Origin: Streptomyces pluripotens
Lineage (GTDB): Bacteria > Actinomycetota > Actinomycetes > Streptomycetales > Streptomycetaceae
Direction of reading: 5' to 3'
DNA: 64,000 nt
Assembly: GCF_000802245.2 (NCBI RefSeq)
Contig: NZ_CP021080.1
Coordinates: forward strand, 3,596,001 to 3,660,000
The first letter of the stretch is position 1. Each line of letters starts with the position of its first letter. Below, one piece after another: positions 52,751-60,429 of the stretch. The translations under genes and the position numbers were made by a program. The notes below the pieces were generated by a model. The model saw only the letters and a list, made by a program, of their open reading frames with translations, was not told the DNA's origin and did not search any database.

Positions 52751-52942
52751 ATGCCCGCCCGCGACTTCTTCCACTCCGTCATGCGGATCGGCCCCGTGCA
52801 GATCGGCACCCACCGCGACCGCCGAGGCCGGACCAAACACGCCGCCGTCTGCACCAACGACCGCTGCGGCTGGTCCGCCGACTACTCCAGCCAGTCCGCC
52901 GCCCAGCTCGCCGCCCGCACCCACCGCTGCCGCGTCAGCTAG
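52751..52942 (+). CDS. Mobile-element transfer protein (small)
   Basis: A 63-residue protein: IGPVQIGTHRDRRGRTKHAA, CTNDRCGWSADYSSQSAAQL, AARTHRCRVS. The CxxxxCGWS segment plus late HRC suggests a small metal-binding knuckle. Related proteins in Streptomyces elements are labelled transfer or spread proteins. ATG 52751 follows the previous stop directly. Confidence 0.7.
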   Translation: MPARDFFHSVMRIGPVQIGTHRDRRGRTKHAAVCTNDRCGWSADYSSQSAAQLAARTHRCRVS

Positions 52943-52955
52943 GAGGCCGCCCCCG

Positions 52956-53111
52956 ATGAACGTTCCGCTCTGGCTCGCCCTGCTCGCCGTCGGCTACCTC
53001 GGCGTCAAGCTCATCCGCCCGCCCTGGTGGCTCATCGCCGTACTCCTCCTCGGCGGCTTCCTCCTCGCCCACAGCGTTCTGGCCCCCGTCGTCAACGGCT
53101 TCGTCAAGTAG
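52956..53111 (+). CDS. Small single-membrane-segment protein
   Basis: A 51-residue protein, MNVPLWLALLAVGYLGVKLI then RPPWWLIAVLLLGGFLLAHS, with two hydrophobic segments. AGGAGG precedes ATG 52956 by about ten bases. It lies in the spread-gene series and probably belongs to the membrane part of the transfer apparatus. Confidence 0.75.
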   Translation: MNVPLWLALLAVGYLGVKLIRPPWWLIAVLLLGGFLLAHSVLAPVVNGFVK

Positions 53112-53134
53112 CACGGCCCGAAGGGAGAACACCG

Positions 53135-53458
53135 ATGCTCCGCCCGAAGATCCCGACCAACCCCACGCCCACCGGCCACGTCACACCGCCCGCGATCACC
53201 GAGCCGACCAGCGTCGCACCGAGCGTTCAGGTTCCGCCCGCTGCTCCGGTCGCCCCGATGCCGTCCCGGCCTTCGGTGCAGCTCACCCCGGGCACCGCCC
53301 TCGCCCTCGTCTGCGGCGGAACGGCCGTCGTCCTGGTCGTCGGCGCCGTCCTGGTCTCCCTGCTCCTGGCAGTCGCCGTCACCGGCGCCTCGGTTGCCGT
53401 CTGCGCCCTGGTGATCCGTTCCCTCGTCCACGCCGACGCCGACGCCAAGCGACGCTGA
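53135..53458 (+). CDS. SpdB-like membrane protein
   Basis: A 107-residue protein: Pro-rich N-terminus (PTNPTPTGHVTPPAITEPTS) and two joined hydrophobic segments (GTALALVCGGTAVVLVVGAV, LLLAVAVTGASVAVCALVIR) with a charged tail. ATG 53135 follows aagggagaac. It matches the SpdB-type spread proteins of Streptomyces plasmids in size and layout. Confidence 0.7.
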   Translation: MLRPKIPTNPTPTGHVTPPAITEPTSVAPSVQVPPAAPVAPMPSRPSVQLTPGTALALVCGGTAVVLVVGAVLVSLLLAVAVTGASVAVCALVIRSLVHADADAKRR

Positions 53459-53547
53459 CCGGCCCCCGGGCGGCCTCGATACCGCCAAGCATCCGCCGCC
53501 CGGGAGCCGTCCCTGTCCGATCTCACAACCGGAAGGAAGACCCCAGC

Positions 53548-54948
53548 ATGGCGCATCGCGCCTCTGCCGTGCCCGCTGCCCCGCCGCTCGACCCGACCAC
53601 CCTCAAAGACCTCCTACGGGTCGCCTCGGCCCCCGACTACACCCGCTGGGAGGACCAGATCCGCCGCACCGGCGGCTGCTCCGACCCCATCCACCTCACC
53701 GGCTGGACCCTCCACAAGGACAAGACCACCGGCGAGACCCTGCACCACTACACCACCGCCACCGAACCCGGCGGACGCCTCCGGCTCGCCTGCGGCAACC
53801 GCCGCGCCTCCCGCTGTCCTTCCTGCGCCTGGACCTACGCGGGCGACACCTACCACCTCATCCGCGCGGGCCTGGCCGGAGACGACCGCCGCGACATCCC
53901 CACCACCGTCCGCGACCACCCCCGCGTGTTCGCTACTCTCACCGCCCCCTCCTTCGGCCCGGTCCACAACCGACCCGACCGTGGCGCCTGTCGCTGCGGT
54001 GTACAGCACGCCTCGGACGCCCCGGAACTGGGCACCGCCCTCGACCCCGCCACGTACGACTACGCGGGTGCCGTCCTCTTCAACAACCACGCCGGACAGC
54101 TCTGGCAGCGCTTCACCACCCGCCTGCGCCGTGAACTCGCCGCCCGCATCGGCCTCACCCGCCGAGAACTCGCCGACCGACTCCGCGTCTCCTACGGCAA
54201 GGTCGCCGAGTTCCAGAAGCGCGGTGCCCTGCACTTCCACGCAGTGATCCGGCTCGACGGGCCGGACGGACCCGGAACACCGCCACCCGCCTGGGCCACG
54301 GCCGACCTCCTCGCCGACGCGATCCACGCAGCGGCGGCGCACTCCTACACGTCCGTCTCCGTCCCGTCCGCCGGGGACCAACCGGCCCGCTCCTTCAGCT
54401 GGGGCACGCAACTCGACGTCCGTCCAGTGAAGGCGTTCGGTGACGGCTCCGACATCACCGAACAAGCCGTCGCCTCGTACGTCGCCAAGTACTCCACGAA
54501 GGCGGCAGAGAACACCGGCACCCTCGACCGGCGCATCGGCGAGCTTGCCGAACTCGACCGCCACGACATCCCGGACCACACCCGCCGACTCATCACCGCA
54601 TGCCGCGACCTGGACCGGCTGTACCCGGACCGGCGCCTGTGGGCCTGGGCTCACATGCTCGGCTTCCGCGGCCACTTCTCCTCCAAGTCCCGCCGCTACT
54701 CGACCACCCTGGGTGCCCTGCGCCAGGCACGTGCCGACTACCGGGCCGCGCAAGAGGCCACGCCCCTGGGACTGGACGACCGCGAGCCGGACACCGTGCT
54801 CGTCCTCACCGACTGGCAGTACGCCGGACACGGCCACACCCCTGGTGAATCCGCCCTCGCCGCCACCATCGCGCGAGGAATCCAGCTCAACCGCGAGACC
54901 GCCCGTGACGCCCTGTCCGGGCAGCCCGCAGACGAGGGGGAGTGGTGA
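53548..54948 (+). CDS. repSA: RepSA-like rolling-circle replication initiator
   Basis: A 466-residue initiator. A Cys cluster (CGNRRASRCPSCAWTYAGDT, about 92-112) precedes the Rep core. The HUH-like motif is GALHFHAVIRLDG (about 227-239), and the probable catalytic Tyr is in VASYVAKYSTK (about 309-319). C-terminally AHMLGFRGHFSSKSRRYSTT is a conserved RepSA stretch. RepSA nicks the double-strand origin to start replication of the excised element. Its stop overlaps the xis start. Confidence 0.9.
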   Translation: MAHRASAVPAAPPLDPTTLKDLLRVASAPDYTRWEDQIRRTGGCSDPIHLTGWTLHKDKTTGETLHHYTTATEPGGRLRLACGNRRASRCPSCAWTYAGDTYHLIRAGLAGDDRRDIPTTVRDHPRVFATLTAPSFGPVHNRPDRGACRCGVQHASDAPELGTALDPATYDYAGAVLFNNHAGQLWQRFTTRLRRELAARIGLTRRELADRLRVSYGKVAEFQKRGALHFHAVIRLDGPDGPGTPPPAWATADLLADAIHAAAAHSYTSVSVPSAGDQPARSFSWGTQLDVRPVKAFGDGSDITEQAVASYVAKYSTKAAENTGTLDRRIGELAELDRHDIPDHTRRLITACRDLDRLYPDRRLWAWAHMLGFRGHFSSKSRRYSTTLGALRQARADYRAAQEATPLGLDDREPDTVLVLTDWQYAGHGHTPGESALAATIARGIQLNRETARDALSGQPADEGEW

Positions 54949-55160
54949 CCATGGACCGCCTTCTCACCGTGGACCAGGTCGCGGAACGCCTCGGCACCGG
55001 GGCCCGCTTCCCCCGGCGCCTCATTGAAGAACGCCGCATCACCTTCGTGAAGGTGGGCCGACACGTCCGCATCCCGGAGACCGCCGTGGAGGCGTACGTG
55101 AGCGACAACACCGTGGAACCGATCCGCCTGCGGCCCGCCGGGCTGAGGAGGGCTGCCTGA
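54945..55160 (+). CDS. xis: Excisionase (helix-turn-helix)
   Basis: A 71-residue MerR/Xis-type helix-turn-helix protein: LLTVDQVAERLGTGARFPRR, RRITFVKVGRHVRIPETAVE, AYVSDNTVEPI. GTG 54945 overlaps the repSA stop (GTGA); ATG 54951 is an alternative. It bends att DNA and directs Int to excision. It overlaps the int start by one base (TGATG), so repSA, xis and int are one unit. Confidence 0.9.
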   Translation: MTMDRLLTVDQVAERLGTGARFPRRLIEERRITFVKVGRHVRIPETAVEAYVSDNTVEPIRLRPAGLRRAA

Positions 55161-56302
55161 TGGCCGGCAAGCGCAAGTCCCGCCGGGGCTTCGGCCGTGT
55201 CCGCAAGCTCCCGTCCGGTCGATTCCAAGTGCGCTACCCCGGGCCGGATGGAGTGCTGCGCCCTGCCGACCGGACCTTCGCCACGACCACGGACGCCGAC
55301 CGCTGGCTCATGCGGAAGCGCATCGAGATCGAGGAAGGGCGTTGGCTGGACCCGGCCGAGGGGCAGACGACCGTGCGCGACTGGTCCGCCCGGTGGCTTG
55401 CCGCTGTGTCGCCGCAGCTCAAGCACAAGACTCAGGCATCGTACAAATCCTTGATCAACTCGCTGATCAATCCGGCACTCGGAGATCGTGAACTCTCCAG
55501 CCTCCGGCCGATCACGATCACGGAGTGGGTCGGTGCGATGCGGACCAAGGGGCTCAGCGCCTCGCGCATCCGCCAGGCGTACCGGGTGCTGTCGCAGATC
55601 ACGCAGTCCGCCGTCGACAACGACATGATCCCTCAGACACCGTGTCGGGGCGTGAAGCTGCCCCGTATGCCGCAGACCGAGCCGCACATCCTCACGCCGC
55701 TCGAAGCGTCGCGCATCGTCAAGAGCGCGACCAAGCCGCATGACCTGCTGATCGCCCTCCTTGCGTACGCGGGCCTGCGGGTGGGTGAGGCGTTCGCCCT
55801 GCGGCGCGTGGACATCGATGTGTCCGGCGGTTTCGTCCTGGTCGACGAGAACCTGGCCGAAGCGAACGGCGCTCTGGTCTTCGACACTCCCAAGTCGCAT
55901 CAGAAGCGGTTGCTCCGCGTGGGCCCGTCCCTCGCCAAGCGGCTCGGCCGGCACCTGGAGACTCTGCCCGGCGGGGAGGACGCGCTCCTCTTCACGACCC
56001 CAGGTGGCAAGCCCCTGCGCTACAACCAGTGGCGTAAGGCGTACTTCGACCCCGCGGTGTCGGCGGCTGGGCTGACCGACGTGACCCCGCACGATCTCCG
56101 TGCCTCACACGGCAAGTGGGTCGCGGACCGGTACGGCGTGATGACCGCTGCCCATCGGCTCGGTCACTCGAACGCGAGCGTCACCACTCGGCACTACGCC
56201 CGGCCGGTCGCCGGTCGCGATGATCAGGTGGCCGAGGCGGCAGATGCATGGCTCGGAGAGGAGGGAGAGGGCGGCAACTCTGAGGTTCACCAGCCGCATT
56301 GA
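55160..56302 (+). CDS. int: Tyrosine site-specific integrase
   Basis: A 380-residue tyrosine recombinase. AP2-like arm-binding N-terminus (GRVRKLPSGRFQVRYPGPDG), core-binding SAM-like domain (TVRDWSARWLAAVSPQLKHK), catalytic residues: Arg in YAGLRVGEAFALRR (about 206), Lys in DTPKSHQKR, HxxR in TPHDLRASHGKWV (about 310), and LGHSNASVTTRHYAR with His and the nucleophile Tyr (about 345). It recombines attP with the tRNA-Ser 3' end. A hairpin at 56322 follows. Confidence 0.95.
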   Translation: MAGKRKSRRGFGRVRKLPSGRFQVRYPGPDGVLRPADRTFATTTDADRWLMRKRIEIEEGRWLDPAEGQTTVRDWSARWLAAVSPQLKHKTQASYKSLINSLINPALGDRELSSLRPITITEWVGAMRTKGLSASRIRQAYRVLSQITQSAVDNDMIPQTPCRGVKLPRMPQTEPHILTPLEASRIVKSATKPHDLLIALLAYAGLRVGEAFALRRVDIDVSGGFVLVDENLAEANGALVFDTPKSHQKRLLRVGPSLAKRLGRHLETLPGGEDALLFTTPGGKPLRYNQWRKAYFDPAVSAAGLTDVTPHDLRASHGKWVADRYGVMTAAHRLGHSNASVTTRHYARPVAGRDDQVAEAADAWLGEEGEGGNSEVHQPH

Positions 56303-56321
56303 ATGTCCCTGATGCGCTGAC

Positions 56322-56349
56322 GCCCCTGGCCAGGAACATGGTCAGGGGC
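56322..56349 (+). terminator. Hairpin after int
   Basis: GCCCCTGGCCA (56322-56332) and TGGTCAGGGGC (56339-56349), with one G-T wobble pair and a 6-base loop, 20 bases after the int stop. Confidence 0.7.
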
Positions 56350-56486
56350 ATCGCGTTGCGCGGCAGACAAATGGTCACGCCCTGCTTCCTGCCCCGTGGC
56401 GGACCTCAACGGCTCGAAGGTCTGGGGCTCGACCTGGCCGATTCCCGCCTTTGCTCAACGCATATGCATAACTACTCTGCGTGCTC

Positions 56487-56876
56487 ATGGGGAAAGTAGT
56501 GCGTCTGTACTGGGGATGCATGGTGGCTGCTGCCTTGGTCGTTGCATGGACCCAGCGGTGGGCGTTGCCGGTGATCGTGGCTCTCTCGGTCGGCGTCTCG
56601 GCCTACGTCGCCTTCCAGGTGCCGGTCTGGTGCGGGGCGGTCAACCGGGACGGCCAGACCTACTGCCGCAACAACGCCTATGGCCTCTTGATGGGTTGCT
56701 CGAAGCGTCAGCACCGGTGGCAGAAGATCAAGATGATCGTCCTGCGCAACAAGGTCGGGAACGTGGGGCGGTCCGTGTTTCCCACAGCCAAAGACAAGTT
56801 CAATGGCGTTCTTGCTGTGGGGGGCCTGCTGTCGGCAATCGCCGCGGTGATCGTTCCCGTTGTGACTGGCGGCTGA
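56487..56876 (+). CDS. Membrane protein with a Cys/His-rich loop, unknown
   Basis: A 129-residue protein with helices near the N-terminus (YWGCMVAAALVVAW, ALPVIVALSVGVSAYVAFQV), a conserved-looking loop CGAVNRDGQTYCRNNAYGLL, GCSKRQHRWQKIK, and a C-terminal helix GVLAVGGLLSAIAAVIVPVV. ATG 56487 preferred over GTG 56481. It is the last gene before attR. Loops with CRNN...GC..RQH occur in other Streptomyces membrane proteins. The role is unknown. Confidence 0.6.
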   Translation: MGKVVRLYWGCMVAAALVVAWTQRWALPVIVALSVGVSAYVAFQVPVWCGAVNRDGQTYCRNNAYGLLMGCSKRQHRWQKIKMIVLRNKVGNVGRSVFPTAKDKFNGVLAVGGLLSAIAAVIVPVVTGG

Positions 56877-56995
56877 GCGGGCACGGCCATGCGTTGGGGC
56901 ACGCAGAGGGCACGGTGAGCGTGGTTGCGGCCGTGGCGAAGCCGCTTCGCCGGTCTGACCTGCGCGGGAGCGGAGAAGGCCTCTGACCGGCGAAA

Positions 56996-57052
56996 GGTCT
57001 TGAAAACCGTCGTGGCGCGAGTCACCGTGGGTTCAAATCCCACACCCACCGC
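56996..57052 (+). repeat. attR, 57-bp direct repeat
   Basis: Exact copy of 41917-41973: the 3' portion of tRNA-Ser(TGA) from the anticodon stem on, without a 5' half. It marks the right end of the element. The 385 bases from 56877 to 57262 contain no gene apart from this site. Confidence 0.95.
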
Positions 57053-57262
57053 GCAGCAGGTCAGAGACGTGCAGGTCAGAAGGGGCACCCCTTCTGCATG
57101 TGTATCCGTCTCCCCTTGATCCGGCGGTGCTCGGCCGTCGGCCGGTGCACGCGGCCAGCCTGGCCAGGGTCCAGGACGCCTTGCTCTCGCTCTTGCTCTC
57201 CTGCCCTTGTGCCGGGTGCGACGCTTCGGCACAGTGAGAATGACTTCCGGGAGCGAACAGCC

Positions 57263-57943
57263 GTGAAGGCCCTACGCAGAATCGACGCGACGCTGCCACG
57301 AGACCGGCATCCAGAACGGGTCTGGTACACGTCCTACGGTTCCAACACGCACCTGGACCGGCTCGCCGCCTATATTCGGGGCGGGCGCCCGCCGGGCGCG
57401 GCGAGGGAGTATCCGGGGTGCCGCGACCCTGCCATGCCGGTGCGGTCGATTCCGGTGGAACTGCCCGGAGCGATGTACTTCGCAACCGAGTCTCCCGTGT
57501 GGGGAGGTGGAAGGGCCTTCTACGATCCGCGAGCGGACGGGCGGGTACTGGCCAGGGCGTACTCGGTGACCACCGGCCAGTTCGCCGACATCGCGGCCCA
57601 GGAGATGTACCGCACGCCAGGTCCGAGCGTGGCCCTGGACCTGGACGTGATCGACGTTCTCACGACTGGGCGCGCCGAACTGGGCGAAGGCCGCTACGAG
57701 ACGCTCGTGTGCGCAGGTCAGGTGGACGGCATACCGGTGCTGACGTTCACCGCACCGTGGGGGGTGAACGACGTGCCGTGGGTGCCCCCGTCCGCTGCCT
57801 ACGTCCGCTTCCTGGCGGCGGGTCTCCTGTCCGCTGGTGCATGGGACCTGGATGCAGTGGCCTCATACGTGGCGAGCCGCCCCGGAGCGGTCGACCACTG
57901 GACGGCTCAGGACGTCGCCGACCTGGTCCATGGCGGAGGGTGA
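57263..57943 (+). CDS. Gamma-glutamylcyclotransferase-fold protein
   Basis: A 226-residue protein from GTG 57263. The start of the fold is RVWYTSYGSNTHLDRLAAYI, with the YGSN loop that binds substrate in GGCT-like enzymes; ARAYSVTTGQFADIAAQEMY and the Glu-containing GEGRYETLVCAGQ follow. It may cyclise or transfer gamma-glutamyl groups. Similar Streptomyces proteins are sometimes mislabelled histone deacetylase. It is the first gene to the right of the element. Confidence 0.75.
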   Translation: MKALRRIDATLPRDRHPERVWYTSYGSNTHLDRLAAYIRGGRPPGAAREYPGCRDPAMPVRSIPVELPGAMYFATESPVWGGGRAFYDPRADGRVLARAYSVTTGQFADIAAQEMYRTPGPSVALDLDVIDVLTTGRAELGEGRYETLVCAGQVDGIPVLTFTAPWGVNDVPWVPPSAAYVRFLAAGLLSAGAWDLDAVASYVASRPGAVDHWTAQDVADLVHGGG

Positions 57944-58410
57944 CGAAGTCCCGGTCCTGGGCGGAGCGGGACGGGACGGTGCACGGCGCGGCACGAGTTC
58001 GGACCGGACACCTGGGTGCAGGATCAGTTCCGCAGCGGATCAACCACGGTGCGGAGCCTCGCGTGCCACCCGAGTGCACGCATATCGGCGCACCGGCGCG
58101 TTTGCGGCCACAACCGACGCAGGAGTTCGCAGCAGGGAGCGTGCCCCGACGGAGGGGAACGACGCTTCGGCGAGCTCCGATCCGCTGGCGGTGGTGATCA
58201 AGACGTGGATGTCGAGACGTGGTTGTCGAGACGTGGTTGTCGAGACGTGCAAGTAGGGGCGTCCGCCGAGGTGCTCCTGTCCGCTCGTGGGCCGACGCGC
58301 TCAGGCGCGGTGCTCCAAGCCCCTCGGCCGGCTGACGCAAGCCGGGCCCGGCGTCGTCGGCGCCGCCCGGGCAGCCCGCCGGGGTGCCGTGTCCGGCAGC
58401 GCCCCGGATG
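57944..58410. other. Intergenic stretch with 14-bp tandem repeat
   Basis: No gene seen between the two flanking genes. It contains GTCGAGACGTGGTT in tandem at 58211-58224 and 58225-58238, with a third, altered copy at 58239-58252. Confidence 0.5.
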
Positions 58411-59313
58411 TCACGGCCGGTGCCCCGTCATCCGGGCCGCCGAGGCGATGGTCGCGCGGGCCTCTCGTTCCGGCAGGCCGGTGGCGATGGCCGCCTCGGC
58501 GAGGGGTGCGGCCAGGGCGGGACCGATGCCGTTGTCGTAGGCGCGGCAGGCCGCCCAGAACAAGCGGGTGTTGCGCTGCCCCGGGTGGGCGGAGAGGACG
58601 AACTGGACCAGGCCGCGGCCGTGGTCTCCGGACGCGGAGGGAGGTGCGGGCGCGGAGGGAGGTGCGGGCGGAGCTGGACGGTTGGTACGGGGCGGGGGCA
58701 GCAGCAGGCGCAGGAGGGACGGCGGACAGGCGGCGGGAGTCAGGTGCGCGGTGCCGGGGGCGATGGTGTAGACACCGTGGTCGGTGCGGGAGCCGGGGCC
58801 CACGAGGTAGCCGCCGGCGCCCCTGATGTCGATGCCGGGGGCGAGCCGGCCGGCCGAGTTCGGTACGACGACACCGGCCGGGCCGGTCAGCCAGAGGTGG
58901 CGACCACCGCTCGGGGTGCGGACGACGACCGTCTCCGGGATGGTGAACAGGTGGCGTAGCGCCAGCTCACGCAGGGTGGCGGCGGAGTCCGTGCTCGGCT
59001 TGGTGTCCAGGTCGACACCGATCAGGTGGTACGGCGGCAGCCCGCAGGCGATGCCGTAGCCGGTGGCCCAGGGCGCGGCGGCGAACAGCTCACGGATGCG
59101 GACCGGATCGGTGGAGGCGTCGTACACGCCGTGGCCGAAACGGCCGCACTCGCCGTGACAGCGCGGCTCGGCCGATGCCTGATCGATGTGGTGCGGGGAG
59201 CGCAGGGCGGGGTGCTTCGTCTGGGACAGCGGGATGACGGCCAGGCCGCGCTCGGCGGCCGAGAGGGCGTTTGCGAGGGCCGGCGTCCTGGCCTGCCGTT
59301 CGATGGTGGCCAT
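58411..59313 (-). CDS. Bifunctional DNA primase/polymerase (prim-pol domain)
   Basis: A 300-residue AEP-superfamily protein. N-terminal core LAVIPLSQTKHPALRSPHHI, CHGECGRFGHGVYDAST zinc-like cluster, catalytic DxD in LIGVDLDTKPSTD (about 118-130) and RTPSGGRHLWL with the basic/His residue; a late GIDIRGAGGYLVGPGS segment closes the domain. A Pro-rich linker and a helical C-terminal module (about 220-300) follow. ATG 59313 fits. It could be a phage or element relic, but there is no helicase or other replication gene next to it. Confidence 0.88.
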   Translation of the reverse strand: MATIERQARTPALANALSAAERGLAVIPLSQTKHPALRSPHHIDQASAEPRCHGECGRFGHGVYDASTDPVRIRELFAAAPWATGYGIACGLPPYHLIGVDLDTKPSTDSAATLRELALRHLFTIPETVVVRTPSGGRHLWLTGPAGVVVPNSAGRLAPGIDIRGAGGYLVGPGSRTDHGVYTIAPGTAHLTPAACPPSLLRLLLPPPRTNRPAPPAPPSAPAPPSASGDHGRGLVQFVLSAHPGQRNTRLFWAACRAYDNGIGPALAAPLAEAAIATGLPEREARATIASAARMTGHRP

Positions 59314-59681
59314 GACTCCATGTTCGTACCTGTGTTCGAAAATGGGAAGAGGGGGGTTCGTGGCGTGTCGGCGGTGTGGTGATGTGCCGGGCGGTGTGAC
59401 GAAACGATTCACCCCTTGCGCTGCTTGCTCGGGGGGCGGTGCGGCCATGTCCGTCGGTGGGGCGGGATTCCCAAAGATGGTGATGATGGTTTATCGACTT
59501 GTCATCACGCTTGCGTGCGAATCAGGGGTTCCGGGATGGTTCGGTGGGGATTCGCTGGGCAACTCTGGAGGCGCGACGTCGTCCACGACCGTCGGGGTGG
59601 TTGGCCAACCACCCCGACACAAGCCGTAGTTCGTGCACTTGAGGCCTGGGGCCGATGAGTGCTTGGTTCTGGAGGAACAGC
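59314..59681. promoter_or_regulatory. Divergent intergenic region with a 28-bp perfect palindrome
   Basis: The palindrome 59591-59618 has half-site GTCGGGGTGGTTGG and its exact complement with no spacer. It lies 63 bases before the secreted-protein start. Function unknown: operator, or terminator of a transcript reading from the left. No gene is in the stretch. Confidence 0.65.
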
Positions 59682-59993
59682 ATGGCAAGTATCCGTACCG
59701 CCCGCGTTTTCGCCGCCGTCGCCGCGCTCCCGCTCGCAGCCACCGTCTTCACCGGTGTTGCGGCCGCGGACAACGGTGCCTTCGCGGGCGACGGATCGAA
59801 CGCGGGCGTGGCGAGTGTCATCGGTAGCGGGGTCGGCCACGACAACAACGGCAACTCATCCACCACGCAGCAGAACGCGGTCGGCCCCGGCGCCTCGAAC
59901 CAGAGCAACACCGCGCAGGTGAACGGTTCCGCGTTCGCGGCCATTCAGCAGGGCAACGAGAACGTGCTCATCCACTTCGTCCACCTGTGGTGA
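59682..59993 (+). CDS. Small secreted Asn/Ser-rich protein
   Basis: A 103-residue secreted protein with Sec signal (ARVFAAVAALPLAATVFTGV, cleavage after AAA). The mature part is rich in Asn, Gly, Ser and Gln (DNNGNSSTTQQNAVGPGASN, QSNTAQVNGSAFAAIQQGNE), resembling surface proteins of aerial hyphae in composition, though I cannot align it to chaplins or rodlins. GGAGGAAC precedes ATG 59682. A UUCG-loop hairpin follows. Confidence 0.75.
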   Translation: MASIRTARVFAAVAALPLAATVFTGVAAADNGAFAGDGSNAGVASVIGSGVGHDNNGNSSTTQQNAVGPGASNQSNTAQVNGSAFAAIQQGNENVLIHFVHLW

Positions 59994-60058
59994 GCCTGGG
60001 GCGAGGGCGCTCCTGACGAGCGTTCTCGCAGGGTGTGCTTCGGGGGCGCGACATGTCA

Positions 60059-60086
60059 GCGCGGCGGCACTTCGGTGCCGCCGCGC
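60059..60086 (+). terminator. UUCG-tetraloop hairpin terminator
   Basis: Perfect 12-bp stem GCGCGGCGGCAC / GTGCCGCCGCGC with loop TTCG, 66 bases after the secreted-protein stop. The rest of 59994-60429 holds no gene I trust. Confidence 0.8.
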
Positions 60087-60429
60087 AGGCGTTCTCGGCC
60101 GGGCGCGGTTCGCAGTGAACGGTCTTGACAGAGACTCGGAACTGACGGAGAGTCAGAAACTGTCAGTGGTAGAGAAGGCGAGGCTGCGCACGACGAATCG
60201 GTGGGCGCGGGTACCGCGTACGCCGGCACGTGCCCGGCACGGACGTTGCGGCGGGCCGGCCCGTTCGGGGCCGCGGGCGGTGACCGGGACGGCGAGCCGG
60301 GTCGACCGGACAGGGCGGCGCACATCGACACGTTCGGGGTGGGGTGAGCGAGGTGCAGGCGGGTGATCGTCGCGACGCTGCGGTTCGGGACGACCGGGGG
60401 CGGCGGTGAGCGAGGAGAGGGGGACCGGG

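Larger units (their letters stand above)
41917..57052. mobile_element. Integrative and conjugative element (AICE, pSAM2 type) in tRNA-Ser
   Basis: About 15.1 kb bounded by the 57-bp direct repeat. Content follows the actinomycete ICE plan: regulators, Nudix (Pif-like) gene with KorSA-like repressor, FtsK-like transfer ATPase, spread proteins, RepSA, Xis and Int next to the right end. Such elements excise, replicate by rolling circle and transfer as double-stranded DNA. All core genes look intact, so the element is potentially active. Low-GC cargo lies at 46.5-48.3 kb. Confidence 0.92.

Noticed and set aside
53614..54837. 407-codon minus-strand frame over repSA
   Set aside because: Val/Gly/Glu-rich shadow; the plus strand has the conserved RepSA motifs.
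56708..57232. Minus-strand frame at the right att site
   Set aside because: Shares the tRNA-derived peptide above and otherwise overlaps the membrane-protein gene in antisense.
58211..58252. CRISPR array
   Set aside because: The repeats are 14 bp, directly adjacent, without spacers, and no cas genes are in the window.
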